From: Actinomadura rifamycini DSM 43936
Lineage (GTDB): Bacteria > Actinomycetota > Actinomycetes > Streptosporangiales > Streptosporangiaceae
Length of the DNA: 64,000 nt
NCBI RefSeq assembly: GCF_000425065.1
Contig: NZ_AULB01000035.1
Coordinates: forward strand, 20,482 to 84,481
Direction: 5' to 3'
In this document: positions 7,997-17,472 of the stretch, in pieces
How positions within the stretch are numbered: the first letter of the stretch is position 1
How the letters are laid out: each line of letters begins with the position of its first letter
Position numbers and translations under genes: made by a program
Notes under the pieces: generated by a model
What the model saw: the letters and a program-made list of their open reading frames with translations, nothing else
The model's database searches: none
Told to the model about the DNA's origin: nothing

Positions 7997-10900
7997 TCAG
8001 CGCGAAGGTGACGGGGACCCCTCGCCCCGGCGCGGGGCGGGGACGGCCTGGGGGCGCTGCGGGGGCGGCGCCGGTTCCGCGGCGCGCGCGGCCGGGGCGG
8101 CGGCGCCGAGCCGCAGCACGATGAGCCGCGCGATGTCGTTCACCGTCCCGCCGCTGCGCAGCAGCTCCATCGGCGGGATCTCGACGCCGAACCGGCCGCG
8201 CAGCGCGGACAGCAGCTCGGTCGCCATGAGGGAGTCCAGGCCGTAGTCGTCCAGCCGCCGGTCGTGCGCGATCCGCTCCGCCGGGGTGAGCAGCACCGCC
8301 GCCAGCACCTGCACGAGCCGTTCGGCGACGAGGGCGTGCGCCTCGTCCGCGCCCGCGCCCGCCACCAGCCGGGCGAGCTCGGTCGCGCTCGCGTCGTCCT
8401 CCTCCAGCCCGGCGGGCACGAGCCGCGACAGCCACGGCCGGCGCAGCGCGGGCAGGACCCGGCCGAGCCGCGCCCAGTCGCACCGCCCGACCATGCCGAC
8501 GTCGACGCCCTCGGCGAGCATGTCCCCGACGGCGGCGAGCGCCTCGGCGGGGGTGATCGAGTCGATGCCGGCCCGGGCCAGGACCCGCTCCCGGTCGCCG
8601 GTCGCGAGGACGCCGGTGCCCGCGAGCGCGCCGAGCCCCACCGCGAGGGCCGGGAGCCCGTCCCGGCGCCGCCGCCGGGCCAGCGCCTCCAGGTACAGGT
8701 TCGCCGCGACGTACGGCGCCTGCCCGACGTTCCCGATCGTGGTGAGCGACGAGCACAGGACGAACAGGTCGAGGTCCCGGTCGCGGGTCAGCCCGTCCAG
8801 CACCGCCGCCCCGGCGATCTTGGGGTGCAGGACGGCGCGGATCCGCTCGTCGTCCAGGTCGGTCAGCGGGGCGTCGTCCAGGTGCATCGCGGCGTGGACG
8901 ACGCCGCGCACCGGGCGCCCGGCGGCGTCGGCCTCCCGGAAGACGCGCCGCATCGCGCCGGCGTCGGCCGCGTCGGCGGCGTGCGCGCGGGCCCGCGCGC
9001 CCAGCCCGTCCAGCTCGCCGAGCAGCGCGGCGGCGCCCGGCGCGGCGGCGCCGCGCCGGCCGACCAGGGCCAGGTGCCGGGCGCCGTGCCGCACCAGCCA
9101 CCGGGAGGTCTCCGCGCCGAACCCGCCGAGCCCGCCGGTGACCAGGTACGTCGCCTCCGGGTCGAACCGCGGCGGGGTCCGGCGCGACCGGACCCGCACC
9201 GGCTCGTCGCGCGGGTCGAGGGACACGACGATCTTCCCGACGTGCCGCGAGTGCCGCATCAGCGTGAAGGCGTCCTGGACGCGCGCGGCCGGGAACAGCG
9301 TGTGCGGCAGCGGCCGCACCTCCCCGGAGCGGGCGAGGGCGGCGAGCGCGGCGAGGTGCCGGGCCGCGTCCTCGGGCGCCTTCCACAGCAGCGTGCCGAT
9401 GTCGACGCCGTGGAAGGCGAGGTTCTCCCCGAACGGCCGCAGCAGCAGCGGCCGGTTCTCGTAGATGTCGCGCTTGCCCAGCTCGATGAACCGGCCGCCG
9501 TGCGCGAGCGTCTCCAGGCTCCGGGTGACGGCCTCGCCCGCGAGCGAGTTGAGCACGACGTCCACGCCGCGGCCGCCGGTCAGCTCCCGCACCCGCTCCG
9601 CGAAGTGCAGGCTGCGCGAGTCCAGCACGTGGTCGGCGCCCAGCGCCCGCAGCAGCTCGCGCTTGACCGGGGTGCCCGCCGTGGCGACGACCCGGGCCCC
9701 GAAGGCGCGGGCGACCTGCAGCGCCGCGAGCCCGACGCCGCCCGCCCCGCCGTGGACCAGGACGGTCTCGCCCTCCCGGAGCCGCGCGCACACCTCCAGG
9801 GAGTACAGGGCCGTCGCGAAGGCGATCGGCAGCGTGGCGGCCTCCGCGAACGTCATCCCGTCCGGGACGGGCGCCGCCATCCAGTCGGCGACCACGACCT
9901 GGTCGCCGAACCCGGTGTTCCCGACCGCCGTCACCCGGTCGCCCGGCCGCACCGCGGTCACCCCCGCGCCGACCGCCGTGACGATCCCCGCGCACTCCAG
10001 ACCCAGCTCGTGCCCGCCGAAGACGTTCTCGATCGCCTCGACCGGCAGCAGGTTCACCGCCCGCATCACGTCCCGGTAGTTCAGGCCGATCGCCCGCGCC
10101 GCGATGCGCACCTCGCCCGGGCCCGGCTCCCGCACCGGCGCCTCCCGCCAGGCCAGGGCGAAGGACAGCCCCGGATCGTCGACGGCCAGTTCGCGGGCGG
10201 CGGGCCGCGCGGCGGCCGCCGGCTCCGCCTCCACCAGCCGGGGGACGAACCGCCCCCGGGGCGCGAGGACGAGCTCGTCCTCGTCGTCCGGGGCCAGGAG
10301 CTCGGCGGCCAGCCGCCCGGCGTCGGCGCCGTCGTCGCCGCCGGGGTACAGGCACACCCGCCGCACCGTCAGGCCGGGCTGCTCGTTGCCCAGCGTCCGC
10401 GCCGCGCCCCACACCGCCGCGTCCTCCGGGTGCGTCGCGACGCCGTCGAGGGCGGGTTCGGGCAGCGCCCCGCAGGGGCGCGCCACCACCCACAGCGCGG
10501 CGTCCGCGCCGTCCGGCAGCCGGTCGGCGGCCCGCGCCGCCGCCCGCAGCGCCGCGAGCCGCCGGGCGACCCGCTCGGCGGGCCCGCCCGGGCCGTCGCC
10601 CAGCACGAGCACGAACCCGACGGCGCGCGCGTCGGCGGGGACGTCGGCGAGCCACCGCTCCGGGTCGCCGCTCGCCGGGCACGCGCCCGCGGCGCCGCCC
10701 CGCGCCTCCAGGACGTCCCGCAGGGCGCGGGGCAGCCCGGACGGCCCGTCCTCGGCCGCGACGACCCAGCACGCGGAGGCGTCCGGCGCGGGCGGCTCCT
10801 CGGGACCCGGGCGTTCCGCGGCGGGGGCGCCGGCCGCGGTCGCGACCGCGACCGTCAGGTCGCCGTCCGCCCACGCGCCGCCGGCCGGGTCCCCGTCGTC

Positions 10901-13900
10901 GGTCCGGGCGACCTCGGCGAAACCGGCCTCCGCGAGCAGCGCGTCCCACCGCTCCGGCGCGAGCAGCGGCGAGTCCGGCCGCAGCCCGCGGTCGGTCACG
11001 TCCCAGAAGTCCGCCGCCTGCCCGTCCACGGCGAGGAGCGGGCCGAGCCGGTGCGGCTCGGCGGCCAGCAGCGTCCCGCCGGGCACCAGGAGCGCCGCCA
11101 GGCGGTCCAGCGCGACCGCGGCGTCCCGCGCCCGGTAGAGCCCGCCGGCCGCGACGACCACGTCGAACGCGCCCGCCGCGAAGCCCTGCTCGGCCGGGTC
11201 CCGGTCGAGGTCGAGGACGCGGTGCTCGACGCGGCCGTCGTCGCCGAAGCGCTTCGCCAGTTGCGCGACGGACGTCCCGTCCGGGTCGGTGACCGTGTAC
11301 CGGGTGCGGTCGGGCGGCAGGACCGGCAGGACGGACGCCGTCGCGCCGCCCGTCCCGGCGCCGACCTCCAGCACCCGCAGCGGCCGGTCCGCGGGCCACC
11401 GCCGCACGATCCGCTCGGCGACCGCCGCGACGGCCCGCCCCGCCAGGAGCGCGAGCGGCCCCGCGTCGCGGACCTGCCGCAGCAGCTCGGCGCCGCCGCC
11501 GGACTCCACCGGCTCCGCCGGCCGCTCGCCCCGCAGCAGCCGGGGCAGCTCCCGCCACCGGCACACCGCGAGGACGCTCAGCGCCGCGAACGACGAACTC
11601 CGTTCGAGGAGGTCGCGGTGCGCGCGTTCGACGTCGCGCGCGGACCACGCGGGCCGGATCCGGTCCTCCTCCAGGACACCGTGCCGCTCCAGCAGCGGCA
11701 CCGCCGCCCGCACCATCCGGCGCAGGTGCGGCACCGCGCACTCGCGCAGCACGTCGTCCAGCGGCCGCCCGCCGGCCGGCTCCCCGAACGCGTCGGCGAG
11801 CGCGCGGGCGAGCGTGTGCGCGAACACCTCCTCCAGCCGGTCCGCGTGCGCCGCGTGGCCCTGCTCGTCCCACGCCGGACGCAGCGCCGCGATCGCCGCC
11901 TCCGCGTCCGCCAGCACCTCCCGGGCCGGGACGGCCGGCGCCGCCGCGGCCGGCCCGGGCCGGGGCGCGGCCCGCAGCACCGTCGCGTACCGCGCGAGCG
12001 GCGTCCGGCTCCGCGCGGGCATCCGGCGCAGCCGGCACCCCTCGATCTCCACCGCGACCCGCCCGGCCAGGTCGGTGATCGCGATGTCCCAGCAGACCTC
12101 GTCCTCGGTGCGGGGCCGTTCCCGGACGTGCAGCAGGCCGTTCACGGACGGCGCCTCCCACACCCGCACCGCGCCGATCGCCGCCGGCATGTACCCGGTG
12201 CCCGCGCGCAGCTCGTCCACCAGCCACAGGACGCCCGCCTGCAGCGCGCTGTCCAGGACCACCGGGTGCGCCCGGTAGTCCCCCTCCGCCTGGGCCGGGC
12301 ACCGGTACGCGGCGAAGATCTCCCCGTCGCCGCGCCGCAGCTCCGTGAGCACCCGGAACTCCGGGCCCCACACCATGTGCCCCTCGGCGGCCGCCGCGTA
12401 GTACCCGGCGACGTCCACCGGCTCGGCGGCGCGGGCCCGCAGCGCGTCGGCGTCCAGGGGCGCCGGGGCGGGGCGCAGCAGCGGGCGCACCCGCGCCCGG
12501 ACGTGCTCGCGCGGCTGCCCGCCCGACCGGTCCGAACCCGCGACGGTGAGCACGCCGGTCTCGGTGGACAGCGACGTCTGCGCCCACACCGGCTCCGCCT
12601 CCGCGCCCGACGGGATCACCATCGCCCGGCTGATCTCGACCCGGTCGACCTCCACCGCCTCCGCCGCGCCCGGCACCGCCAGCCGCGCCGCCGCGACGGC
12701 CATCTCCACGTAGCCCGTCGCGGGCATCACCGCCGCGCCCGCCGCCCGGTGGTCGAGCAGCCACGGCGCCCGCGCCGGGTCCATCTCCCCGAACCACGCC
12801 GGCTCCGGCGCCGGGAGCCGCGTCCCGAGCAGCGGATGCTCCGTCGCCTTGGCGCCGCCCCGCTGCGTCCACGTGTCGGGGCCGCCCACCCAGAACCGCT
12901 CCCGGCGCCACGGGTACGCCGGGAGGTCCGCGACCGCGCCGCGGCGCGGGAAGTGGACGCCCCAGTCGAGGTCCGCGCCGACCGCGACCAGCTCCGCGAC
13001 GGCGTCCCGCACCCGCGCCGGGCCCGGTTCGCCCCGCCGCAGCGTGCCGACGACCGCGGTCCGCCCCCGCGCGGCGCCCGACACGCGCCGCAGGTACGAC
13101 CGCAGCACCGGGTGGGGGCCCACCTCCAGCAGCACGTCCGCGCCGTCCGCGAGCACCCGCGCCGCGGCGTCGGCGAACCGCACCGGCTCCCGCACGTTCC
13201 GCCACCAGTACCCGGCGTCCAGCTCGGGGCCCTCCACCGGGCCGCCCGTCACCGCGGACACCATCGGCACCCGCGCCCGGCCCGGCCGCAGCCCCGCCAG
13301 CGTCTCGCACAGCCGGTCGCGGACCGGGTCCATCGCGGCGCTGTGGAACGCGTAGTCGAGGTCCAGCTCGCGGAAGAACACCCCGTCCGCCGCGAGCCGC
13401 GCGCCCAGCGCCTTCAGCGCGTCCGCCGGCCCGGCCGCGGTGACGTCCCGGTCGCTGTTGACCGCCGCGATCTCCAGCCCCGGATGGTCGGCGAGCATCC
13501 GGCGCGCCTCGTCCTCCGGCAGCCCCAGCGCGGCCATCCGGCCCCGCCCCCGCGTCGGCGCCTGCGCCAGGCTCCGCTCGGCGACCACCTGCGCCGCCTG
13601 CTCGAGCGACAGCGCGCCCGACACGTACGCGGCGGCGACCTCGCCGACGCTGTGCCCCAGCACCGCGACGGGCCGCACGCCCGCCGCGTCCAGCATCGCC
13701 GCCAGGCCCGCCTGGACCGCGAACAGCAGCGGCTGCGCCGTCTCCGCCGCCCGCAGCCCCTCGGCCCGCACCGACGCGAGCCCGTCCAGGACCGACCGGC
13801 CCAGCCGGGGCGCGAGCCGCACGTCCACGGCCTCGACCGCCGCGCGGAACACCGCGTCCTCCAGCAGGTCGGCGCCCATGCCCGCCCACTGCGAGCCGTT

Positions 13901-15496
13901 GCCGGAGAACACCAGCGCCACCCGCCCGTGCTCGACCGCCTCCGCCCGCACCGCGTCCCCGAGCCCCCGGGCCGCCGCCTTCGCCGAGCCGGCCAGCACC
14001 ACCGCGCGATGCGGGTGCAGGCCGCGCCGCCGGGCCGCGGTGTAGGCGGCGTCGTAGAAGCCGCTCTCCGGGACGGACTCCAGATGCCCGCTCGCCCGCG
14101 CCACCGCCTCGTCCAGCGCCTCCGGGCTGCGCGCCGACACCACCACCGGCAGCGCCCGCCCGTCCGGTTCCGCCGGGACGGACGGCGGGACGGGCGCCGG
14201 GACGGGCGGCGGCGCCAGCGCGACGTGGGCGTTCGCGCCGCCGAACCCGAACGAGTTGACCCCGGCGAGGGGCCGCGCGCGGTCGCCCGCCGGCATCGCC
14301 CGCGTCGCCACGCGCAGCCCGAGCCCCGCGAAGTCGATGGCCGGGTTCGGCTCGTCCGCGTGCAGCGACGGCGGGATGGTGCCGTGCCGCAGCACCAGAA
14401 GCGCCTTGAACAGGCCCGGCATCCCCGACGCGGGCTCCAGGTGCCCCACGTTCGTCTTCACCGACCCGATCGGCAGCGGCCCCCGCGTCCGCCGCCGGCC
14501 GAGCGCCCGCCCCAGCGCCTCGCACTCCGCCGGGTCACCGGCCGCCGTGCCCGTCCCGTGCGCCTCCACGTACACCAGGTCGTCGGCGTCCAGGCCGGAG
14601 TAGACCCGCCGCAGCAGGTCCTCCTGCGCCGCCGGGTTGGGCAGCGCCAGCCCCATCGTGCGGCCGTCGTTGTTGCTCGCCGCGCCGACGATGACCGCGT
14701 GGATCCGGTCGCCGTCGCCGATCGCGTCCGCGAGCCGCTTGAGCAGCACGACGCCGCCGCCCTCGGCGCGGACGAAGCCGTCGGCGTGCGCCGAGAACGC
14801 CCGGCACCGCCCCGTCGGCGACAGCATCGACGCCTGGCTGAACCCCACGTACGGCCCCGGCCCGAGCAGCGCGTTCACGCCGCCCGCCAGCATCACCCGG
14901 CCCGACCCCTCCGCGAGGGCCCGCACCGCCCGCTCCACCGCCACCAGCGCCGACGAGCACGCCGTGTCGATGCTCATGCTCGGCCCCCGCAGGTCGAATA
15001 CGTACGACAGCCGGTTCGACGCGATCGACAGCGCCGCCCCCGACATCGAGTAGGGCCCCATCGCGCCCGGTTCGAGCGCCTGCAGCGTCCCGTAGGCGGG
15101 GTCGGACAGCCCGACGAACACCCCGGCGTCCGTCCCGGCGAGCGCGCCCGGCGCGATGCCCGCGTCGTCCAGCGCCTCGGCGGCCATCTCCAGCAGCAGC
15201 CGCTGCTGCGGGTCCATCGTCGCCGCCTCCTTCGGCGCGATGCCGAAGTACGCCGCGTCGAACCCGCTCACGTCGTCCAGGAAGCCGCCCGCGCGGGTGT
15301 AGCTCCGGTCGGGCCGCGGGACCCGCTCGTCCACGAACCGGCGGACGTCGAACCGGTCCGGGGGGACCTCGCCGACCAGGTCGGCGCCCCGCAGCAGCGC
15401 CTCCCACAGGCCGTCCAGGTCGGTGATGCCGCCGGGCAGCCGGCACGCGGCACCCACGATCGCCACCGCGTCCTCGGGTCGGCTCCATTCGCCCAT
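7997..15496 (-). CDS. Highly reducing type I polyketide synthase, single module KS-AT-DH-MT-ER-KR-ACP
   Basis: 2499 aa. Domains in order: KS about 10-430 (Cys180 in DTACSSAL, His313 in EAHGTGT, His352 in NVGHLEP); AT about 525-800 (GNGSQ, Ser616 in GHSVGE, YAFHS at 715-719, nearer the malonyl-type motif); DH about 885-1165 (His916 in HRAAGAAVMP, Asp1082 in VVLDSALQAG); a SAM-dependent methyltransferase-like domain about 1370-1500 (EVGAGTGG at 1377); ER about 1775-2095 (VHGGAGGVGLA); KR about 2117-2310 (TGGLGGFG, Ser and Tyr in CSSLTTIG...APYVAAN); ACP about 2380-2460 (Ser2422 in YGLDSLMA). There is no thioesterase. The single fully reducing module with a methyltransferase resembles iterative PKSs. 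GGGAGG lies 8 bases before the ATG. It is first in the operon with the ACP and Ole-like enzymes, which probably offload and dimerise its chain. Confidence 0.9.
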   Translation of the reverse strand: MGEWSRPEDAVAIVGAACRLPGGITDLDGLWEALLRGADLVGEVPPDRFDVRRFVDERVPRPDRSYTRAGGFLDDVSGFDAAYFGIAPKEAATMDPQQRLLLEMAAEALDDAGIAPGALAGTDAGVFVGLSDPAYGTLQALEPGAMGPYSMSGAALSIASNRLSYVFDLRGPSMSIDTACSSALVAVERAVRALAEGSGRVMLAGGVNALLGPGPYVGFSQASMLSPTGRCRAFSAHADGFVRAEGGGVVLLKRLADAIGDGDRIHAVIVGAASNNDGRTMGLALPNPAAQEDLLRRVYSGLDADDLVYVEAHGTGTAAGDPAECEALGRALGRRRTRGPLPIGSVKTNVGHLEPASGMPGLFKALLVLRHGTIPPSLHADEPNPAIDFAGLGLRVATRAMPAGDRARPLAGVNSFGFGGANAHVALAPPPVPAPVPPSVPAEPDGRALPVVVSARSPEALDEAVARASGHLESVPESGFYDAAYTAARRRGLHPHRAVVLAGSAKAAARGLGDAVRAEAVEHGRVALVFSGNGSQWAGMGADLLEDAVFRAAVEAVDVRLAPRLGRSVLDGLASVRAEGLRAAETAQPLLFAVQAGLAAMLDAAGVRPVAVLGHSVGEVAAAYVSGALSLEQAAQVVAERSLAQAPTRGRGRMAALGLPEDEARRMLADHPGLEIAAVNSDRDVTAAGPADALKALGARLAADGVFFRELDLDYAFHSAAMDPVRDRLCETLAGLRPGRARVPMVSAVTGGPVEGPELDAGYWWRNVREPVRFADAAARVLADGADVLLEVGPHPVLRSYLRRVSGAARGRTAVVGTLRRGEPGPARVRDAVAELVAVGADLDWGVHFPRRGAVADLPAYPWRRERFWVGGPDTWTQRGGAKATEHPLLGTRLPAPEPAWFGEMDPARAPWLLDHRAAGAAVMPATGYVEMAVAAARLAVPGAAEAVEVDRVEISRAMVIPSGAEAEPVWAQTSLSTETGVLTVAGSDRSGGQPREHVRARVRPLLRPAPAPLDADALRARAAEPVDVAGYYAAAAEGHMVWGPEFRVLTELRRGDGEIFAAYRCPAQAEGDYRAHPVVLDSALQAGVLWLVDELRAGTGYMPAAIGAVRVWEAPSVNGLLHVRERPRTEDEVCWDIAITDLAGRVAVEIEGCRLRRMPARSRTPLARYATVLRAAPRPGPAAAAPAVPAREVLADAEAAIAALRPAWDEQGHAAHADRLEEVFAHTLARALADAFGEPAGGRPLDDVLRECAVPHLRRMVRAAVPLLERHGVLEEDRIRPAWSARDVERAHRDLLERSSSFAALSVLAVCRWRELPRLLRGERPAEPVESGGGAELLRQVRDAGPLALLAGRAVAAVAERIVRRWPADRPLRVLEVGAGTGGATASVLPVLPPDRTRYTVTDPDGTSVAQLAKRFGDDGRVEHRVLDLDRDPAEQGFAAGAFDVVVAAGGLYRARDAAVALDRLAALLVPGGTLLAAEPHRLGPLLAVDGQAADFWDVTDRGLRPDSPLLAPERWDALLAEAGFAEVARTDDGDPAGGAWADGDLTVAVATAAGAPAAERPGPEEPPAPDASACWVVAAEDGPSGLPRALRDVLEARGGAAGACPASGDPERWLADVPADARAVGFVLVLGDGPGGPAERVARRLAALRAAARAADRLPDGADAALWVVARPCGALPEPALDGVATHPEDAAVWGAARTLGNEQPGLTVRRVCLYPGGDDGADAGRLAAELLAPDDEDELVLAPRGRFVPRLVEAEPAAAARPAARELAVDDPGLSFALAWREAPVREPGPGEVRIAARAIGLNYRDVMRAVNLLPVEAIENVFGGHELGLECAGIVTAVGAGVTAVRPGDRVTAVGNTGFGDQVVVADWMAAPVPDGMTFAEAATLPIAFATALYSLEVCARLREGETVLVHGGAGGVGLAALQVARAFGARVVATAGTPVKRELLRALGADHVLDSRSLHFAERVRELTGGRGVDVVLNSLAGEAVTRSLETLAHGGRFIELGKRDIYENRPLLLRPFGENLAFHGVDIGTLLWKAPEDAARHLAALAALARSGEVRPLPHTLFPAARVQDAFTLMRHSRHVGKIVVSLDPRDEPVRVRSRRTPPRFDPEATYLVTGGLGGFGAETSRWLVRHGARHLALVGRRGAAAPGAAALLGELDGLGARARAHAADAADAGAMRRVFREADAAGRPVRGVVHAAMHLDDAPLTDLDDERIRAVLHPKIAGAAVLDGLTRDRDLDLFVLCSSLTTIGNVGQAPYVAANLYLEALARRRRRDGLPALAVGLGALAGTGVLATGDRERVLARAGIDSITPAEALAAVGDMLAEGVDVGMVGRCDWARLGRVLPALRRPWLSRLVPAGLEEDDASATELARLVAGAGADEAHALVAERLVQVLAAVLLTPAERIAHDRRLDDYGLDSLMATELLSALRGRFGVEIPPMELLRSGGTVNDIARLIVLRLGAAAPAARAAEPAPPPQRPQAVPAPRRGEGSPSPSR

Positions 15497-15599
15497 CGCC
15501 CCGCCTCCCGCTCGCCAACTAGGGCACTACCTGCGGGAATAACTTAGGGTGACGATGAGATTACGAGCAACTGACCTTCCGGTGCCACTCCTGTACCCG

Positions 15600-15619
15600 C
15601 CCGCGGCGGGAGCCGCGGG
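15600..15619 (-). terminator. Hairpin directly after the siderophore ATPase stop
   Basis: A perfect 8-bp inverted repeat, CCCGCGGC / GCCGCGGG with a 4-base loop, immediately follows the minus-strand stop at 15620. It has no U-tract, as is usual for actinomycete terminators. It would end the uptake operon before the PKS promoter region (15497-15599). Confidence 0.5.
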
Positions 15620-16396
15620 TCAGGGGGTCGGGACGATCATCGGGGTGGCGGTCAGGGGGTCCGGCACGACGATGCAGGAAAGGTCGAACACCTCCTTGAC
15701 GAGCTCCGCGTCGACGATGTCGCCGGGCGCGCCCGCCGCGACGACACGGCCGTCCCGCATGGCGACGAGGTGGTCGGCGAACCGGCACGCCTGGTTGATG
15801 TCGTGCAGGACGGCGACGACCGTGCGGCCCTCGTCGCGGAGCCGGGCGAGCAGCGCGAGCAGCTGGTACTGGTGCGTGATGTCGAGGAAGGTCGTCGGCT
15901 CGTCCAGCAGCAGGTACGACGTCTCCTGCGCGAGCACCATCGCGATCCACGCCCGCTGCCGCTGCCCGCCCGACAGGCTCTCCACCGGGCGGTCCGCCAG
16001 CCCGGCGACGCCCGCGGCGTCCATCGCCGCGGCCACCGCGCGCTCGTCCTCCCGCGACCACGCCGACAGCAGCGTCTGGTGCGGGTAGCGGCCGCGCGCG
16101 ACGAGCTGCCGGACGAGCATGCCCTCCGGCGCGGCGAGCCCCTGCGGCAGGAAGCCGATCTCGCGCGCGAACGGCTTCGGGCGGTACCCGGCGACGTCCC
16201 GGCCGTCCAGCTCCACCCGCCCGGACGCGGGGGACAGCTGCCGGGCGAACGCCCGCAGCAGCGTCGACTTGCCGCACGCGTTCGTCCCGATGACCGCGGT
16301 GAACCGCCCGTCGGGGACGTCGAGGGCCAGGTCCCGCGACACCGTGCGGTCGCCGTAGGCGAGGGTGACGTCGCGGGCGGTCAGGCGACCCGTCAC
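15620..16396 (-). CDS. Iron-siderophore ABC transporter ATP-binding protein
   Basis: 258 aa cytoplasmic ATPase of the FecE/FepC type that powers import of ferric siderophore. Walker A is GTNACGKST at residues 37-45, with Ala where most family members have Gly. The signature LSGGQRQ is at 141-147 and Walker B with the catalytic Glu, YLLLDEPT, at about 161-168; a D-loop and HDINQA H-loop follow. The GTG at 16396 overlaps the permease stop (GTGA). It is the last gene of the five-gene uptake operon. Confidence 0.9.
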   Translation of the reverse strand: MTGRLTARDVTLAYGDRTVSRDLALDVPDGRFTAVIGTNACGKSTLLRAFARQLSPASGRVELDGRDVAGYRPKPFAREIGFLPQGLAAPEGMLVRQLVARGRYPHQTLLSAWSREDERAVAAAMDAAGVAGLADRPVESLSGGQRQRAWIAMVLAQETSYLLLDEPTTFLDITHQYQLLALLARLRDEGRTVVAVLHDINQACRFADHLVAMRDGRVVAAGAPGDIVDAELVKEVFDLSCIVVPDPLTATPMIVPTP

Positions 16397-17472
16397 GGTC
16401 GTCGCACCTCCTTGATGAGCAGCCAGATGAGGTAGGTGCCGCCGATCGCGGTCGTCACCACGCCGACCGGCAGCTGGACGGGCGCGAGGACGGTCTGCGC
16501 CGCGATGTCGGCGGCCGACAGCAGCAGCGCGCCGGTCAGCGCGGCCGGCAGCAGCGGCACGCCGGGCGCGCCCGCGAGGCGGCGCCCGATCTGCGGCGCG
16601 GCGAGCGCCACGAACACGATCGGTCCGGACGCGGACGTCACCGCGGCCGTGCAGCCCACCCCCGCCAGGACGGCCAGGAGCCGCAGCCGGTTCAGGTGCA
16701 CGCCCGACGACGCCGCGACCTCGTCGCCCAGCGTCGCCTGGTGCAGCGCGCGGGACAGGACGGCGAGCAGCGCCAGGAACGCCCCGCAGAGCAGGAACGG
16801 GAACCGCAGCTCCGCCCAGTCGAGCCCGTTCAGCGAGCCCGCCTGCCAGCCCGTCGCGGCGATCGCCACGTCCAGGTCGGCGCGCAGGATGATCCACGCG
16901 TTCACGGCGGTGAGCATCGCGTTCGCGGCGATGCCGACGACGACGAGCCGCAGCCCGCCGACGCCCGAGCCCAGCGACAGCGCGTAGACGGCCGCGGCGG
17001 TGAGCACGCCGCCCGCGACCGACCCGGTCGCCAGGCCCGCCGCCGACCCGCCGAACACCGTGATCGCCACGAGCACGCCGGTGTACGCGCCGGCGTCCAG
17101 CCCGATGACGTCCGGGCTGCCGAGCGGGTTGCGGGTGACGTTCTGGAAGACCGCCCCGGCGGCGCCGAGCGCCGCGCCGAACACCAGCGCCGCGGCGACC
17201 CGCGGCAGCCGCCACTCCCGCACGACGAGGACGGAGTCGCCGTGCCCCGCGAGCGCCGACAGGGCCGTCGCGGGGGAGTCCCACTCGTCGCCCCGGCACA
17301 GCCCGACGATCCCGAGGAGCAGCCCCGCGACGGCGAGCACCAGCGTCACCGCGAGCGTCCGCCGCTCCAGCTGCGCCGTGACGGGACCCGCGCGGAGGAC
17401 GACCGCGCCCCCGCCCGCCGCCTTCGCTCCCGCCGCCTTCGCTCCCGCCGCCTTCGCTCCCGCCGCCTTCAC
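16393..17472 (-). CDS. FecCD-family siderophore permease subunit
   Basis: 359 aa polytopic membrane protein with about nine or ten hydrophobic segments and the family motifs RLPRVAAALVFGAALG and GSPDVIGL. With its partner it forms the transmembrane channel for the ferric siderophore. The start is GTG 17472, overlapping the previous stop (GTGA). The first ~22 residues are a low-complexity run of AAGAK units encoded by 15-bp DNA repeats. This is absent from normal FecCD proteins, so the conserved protein effectively begins near residue 30. Confidence 0.88.
   Translation of the reverse strand: MKAAGAKAAGAKAAGAKAAGGGAVVLRAGPVTAQLERRTLAVTLVLAVAGLLLGIVGLCRGDEWDSPATALSALAGHGDSVLVVREWRLPRVAAALVFGAALGAAGAVFQNVTRNPLGSPDVIGLDAGAYTGVLVAITVFGGSAAGLATGSVAGGVLTAAAVYALSLGSGVGGLRLVVVGIAANAMLTAVNAWIILRADLDVAIAATGWQAGSLNGLDWAELRFPFLLCGAFLALLAVLSRALHQATLGDEVAASSGVHLNRLRLLAVLAGVGCTAAVTSASGPIVFVALAAPQIGRRLAGAPGVPLLPAALTGALLLSAADIAAQTVLAPVQLPVGVVTTAIGGTYLIWLLIKEVRRP
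17416..17470. repeat. 15-bp tandem repeat encoding the permease N-terminus
   Basis: Three exact copies of the unit CGCCGCCTTCGCTCC (17416-17430, 17431-17445, 17446-17460) plus a 10-base partial copy. Read on the minus strand it encodes the AAGAK repeats at the start of the FecCD protein. Because the unit is 15 bases, changes in copy number keep the frame. Confidence 0.9.

Noticed and set aside
7997..8200. Possible thioesterase at the PKS C-terminus
   Set aside because: After the ACP only ~35 Pro/Ala/Arg-rich residues remain; there is no GxSxG or hydrolase fold.
8264..15547. Very long open frames antisense to the PKS (2427 aa on the plus strand, and a second minus-strand frame over 6.7-14.5 kb)
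   Set aside because: They have no recognisable domains and extreme Arg/Pro/Ala composition. They are the expected by-product of GC-rich third positions; the 7997-15496 minus frame has complete PKS domains.
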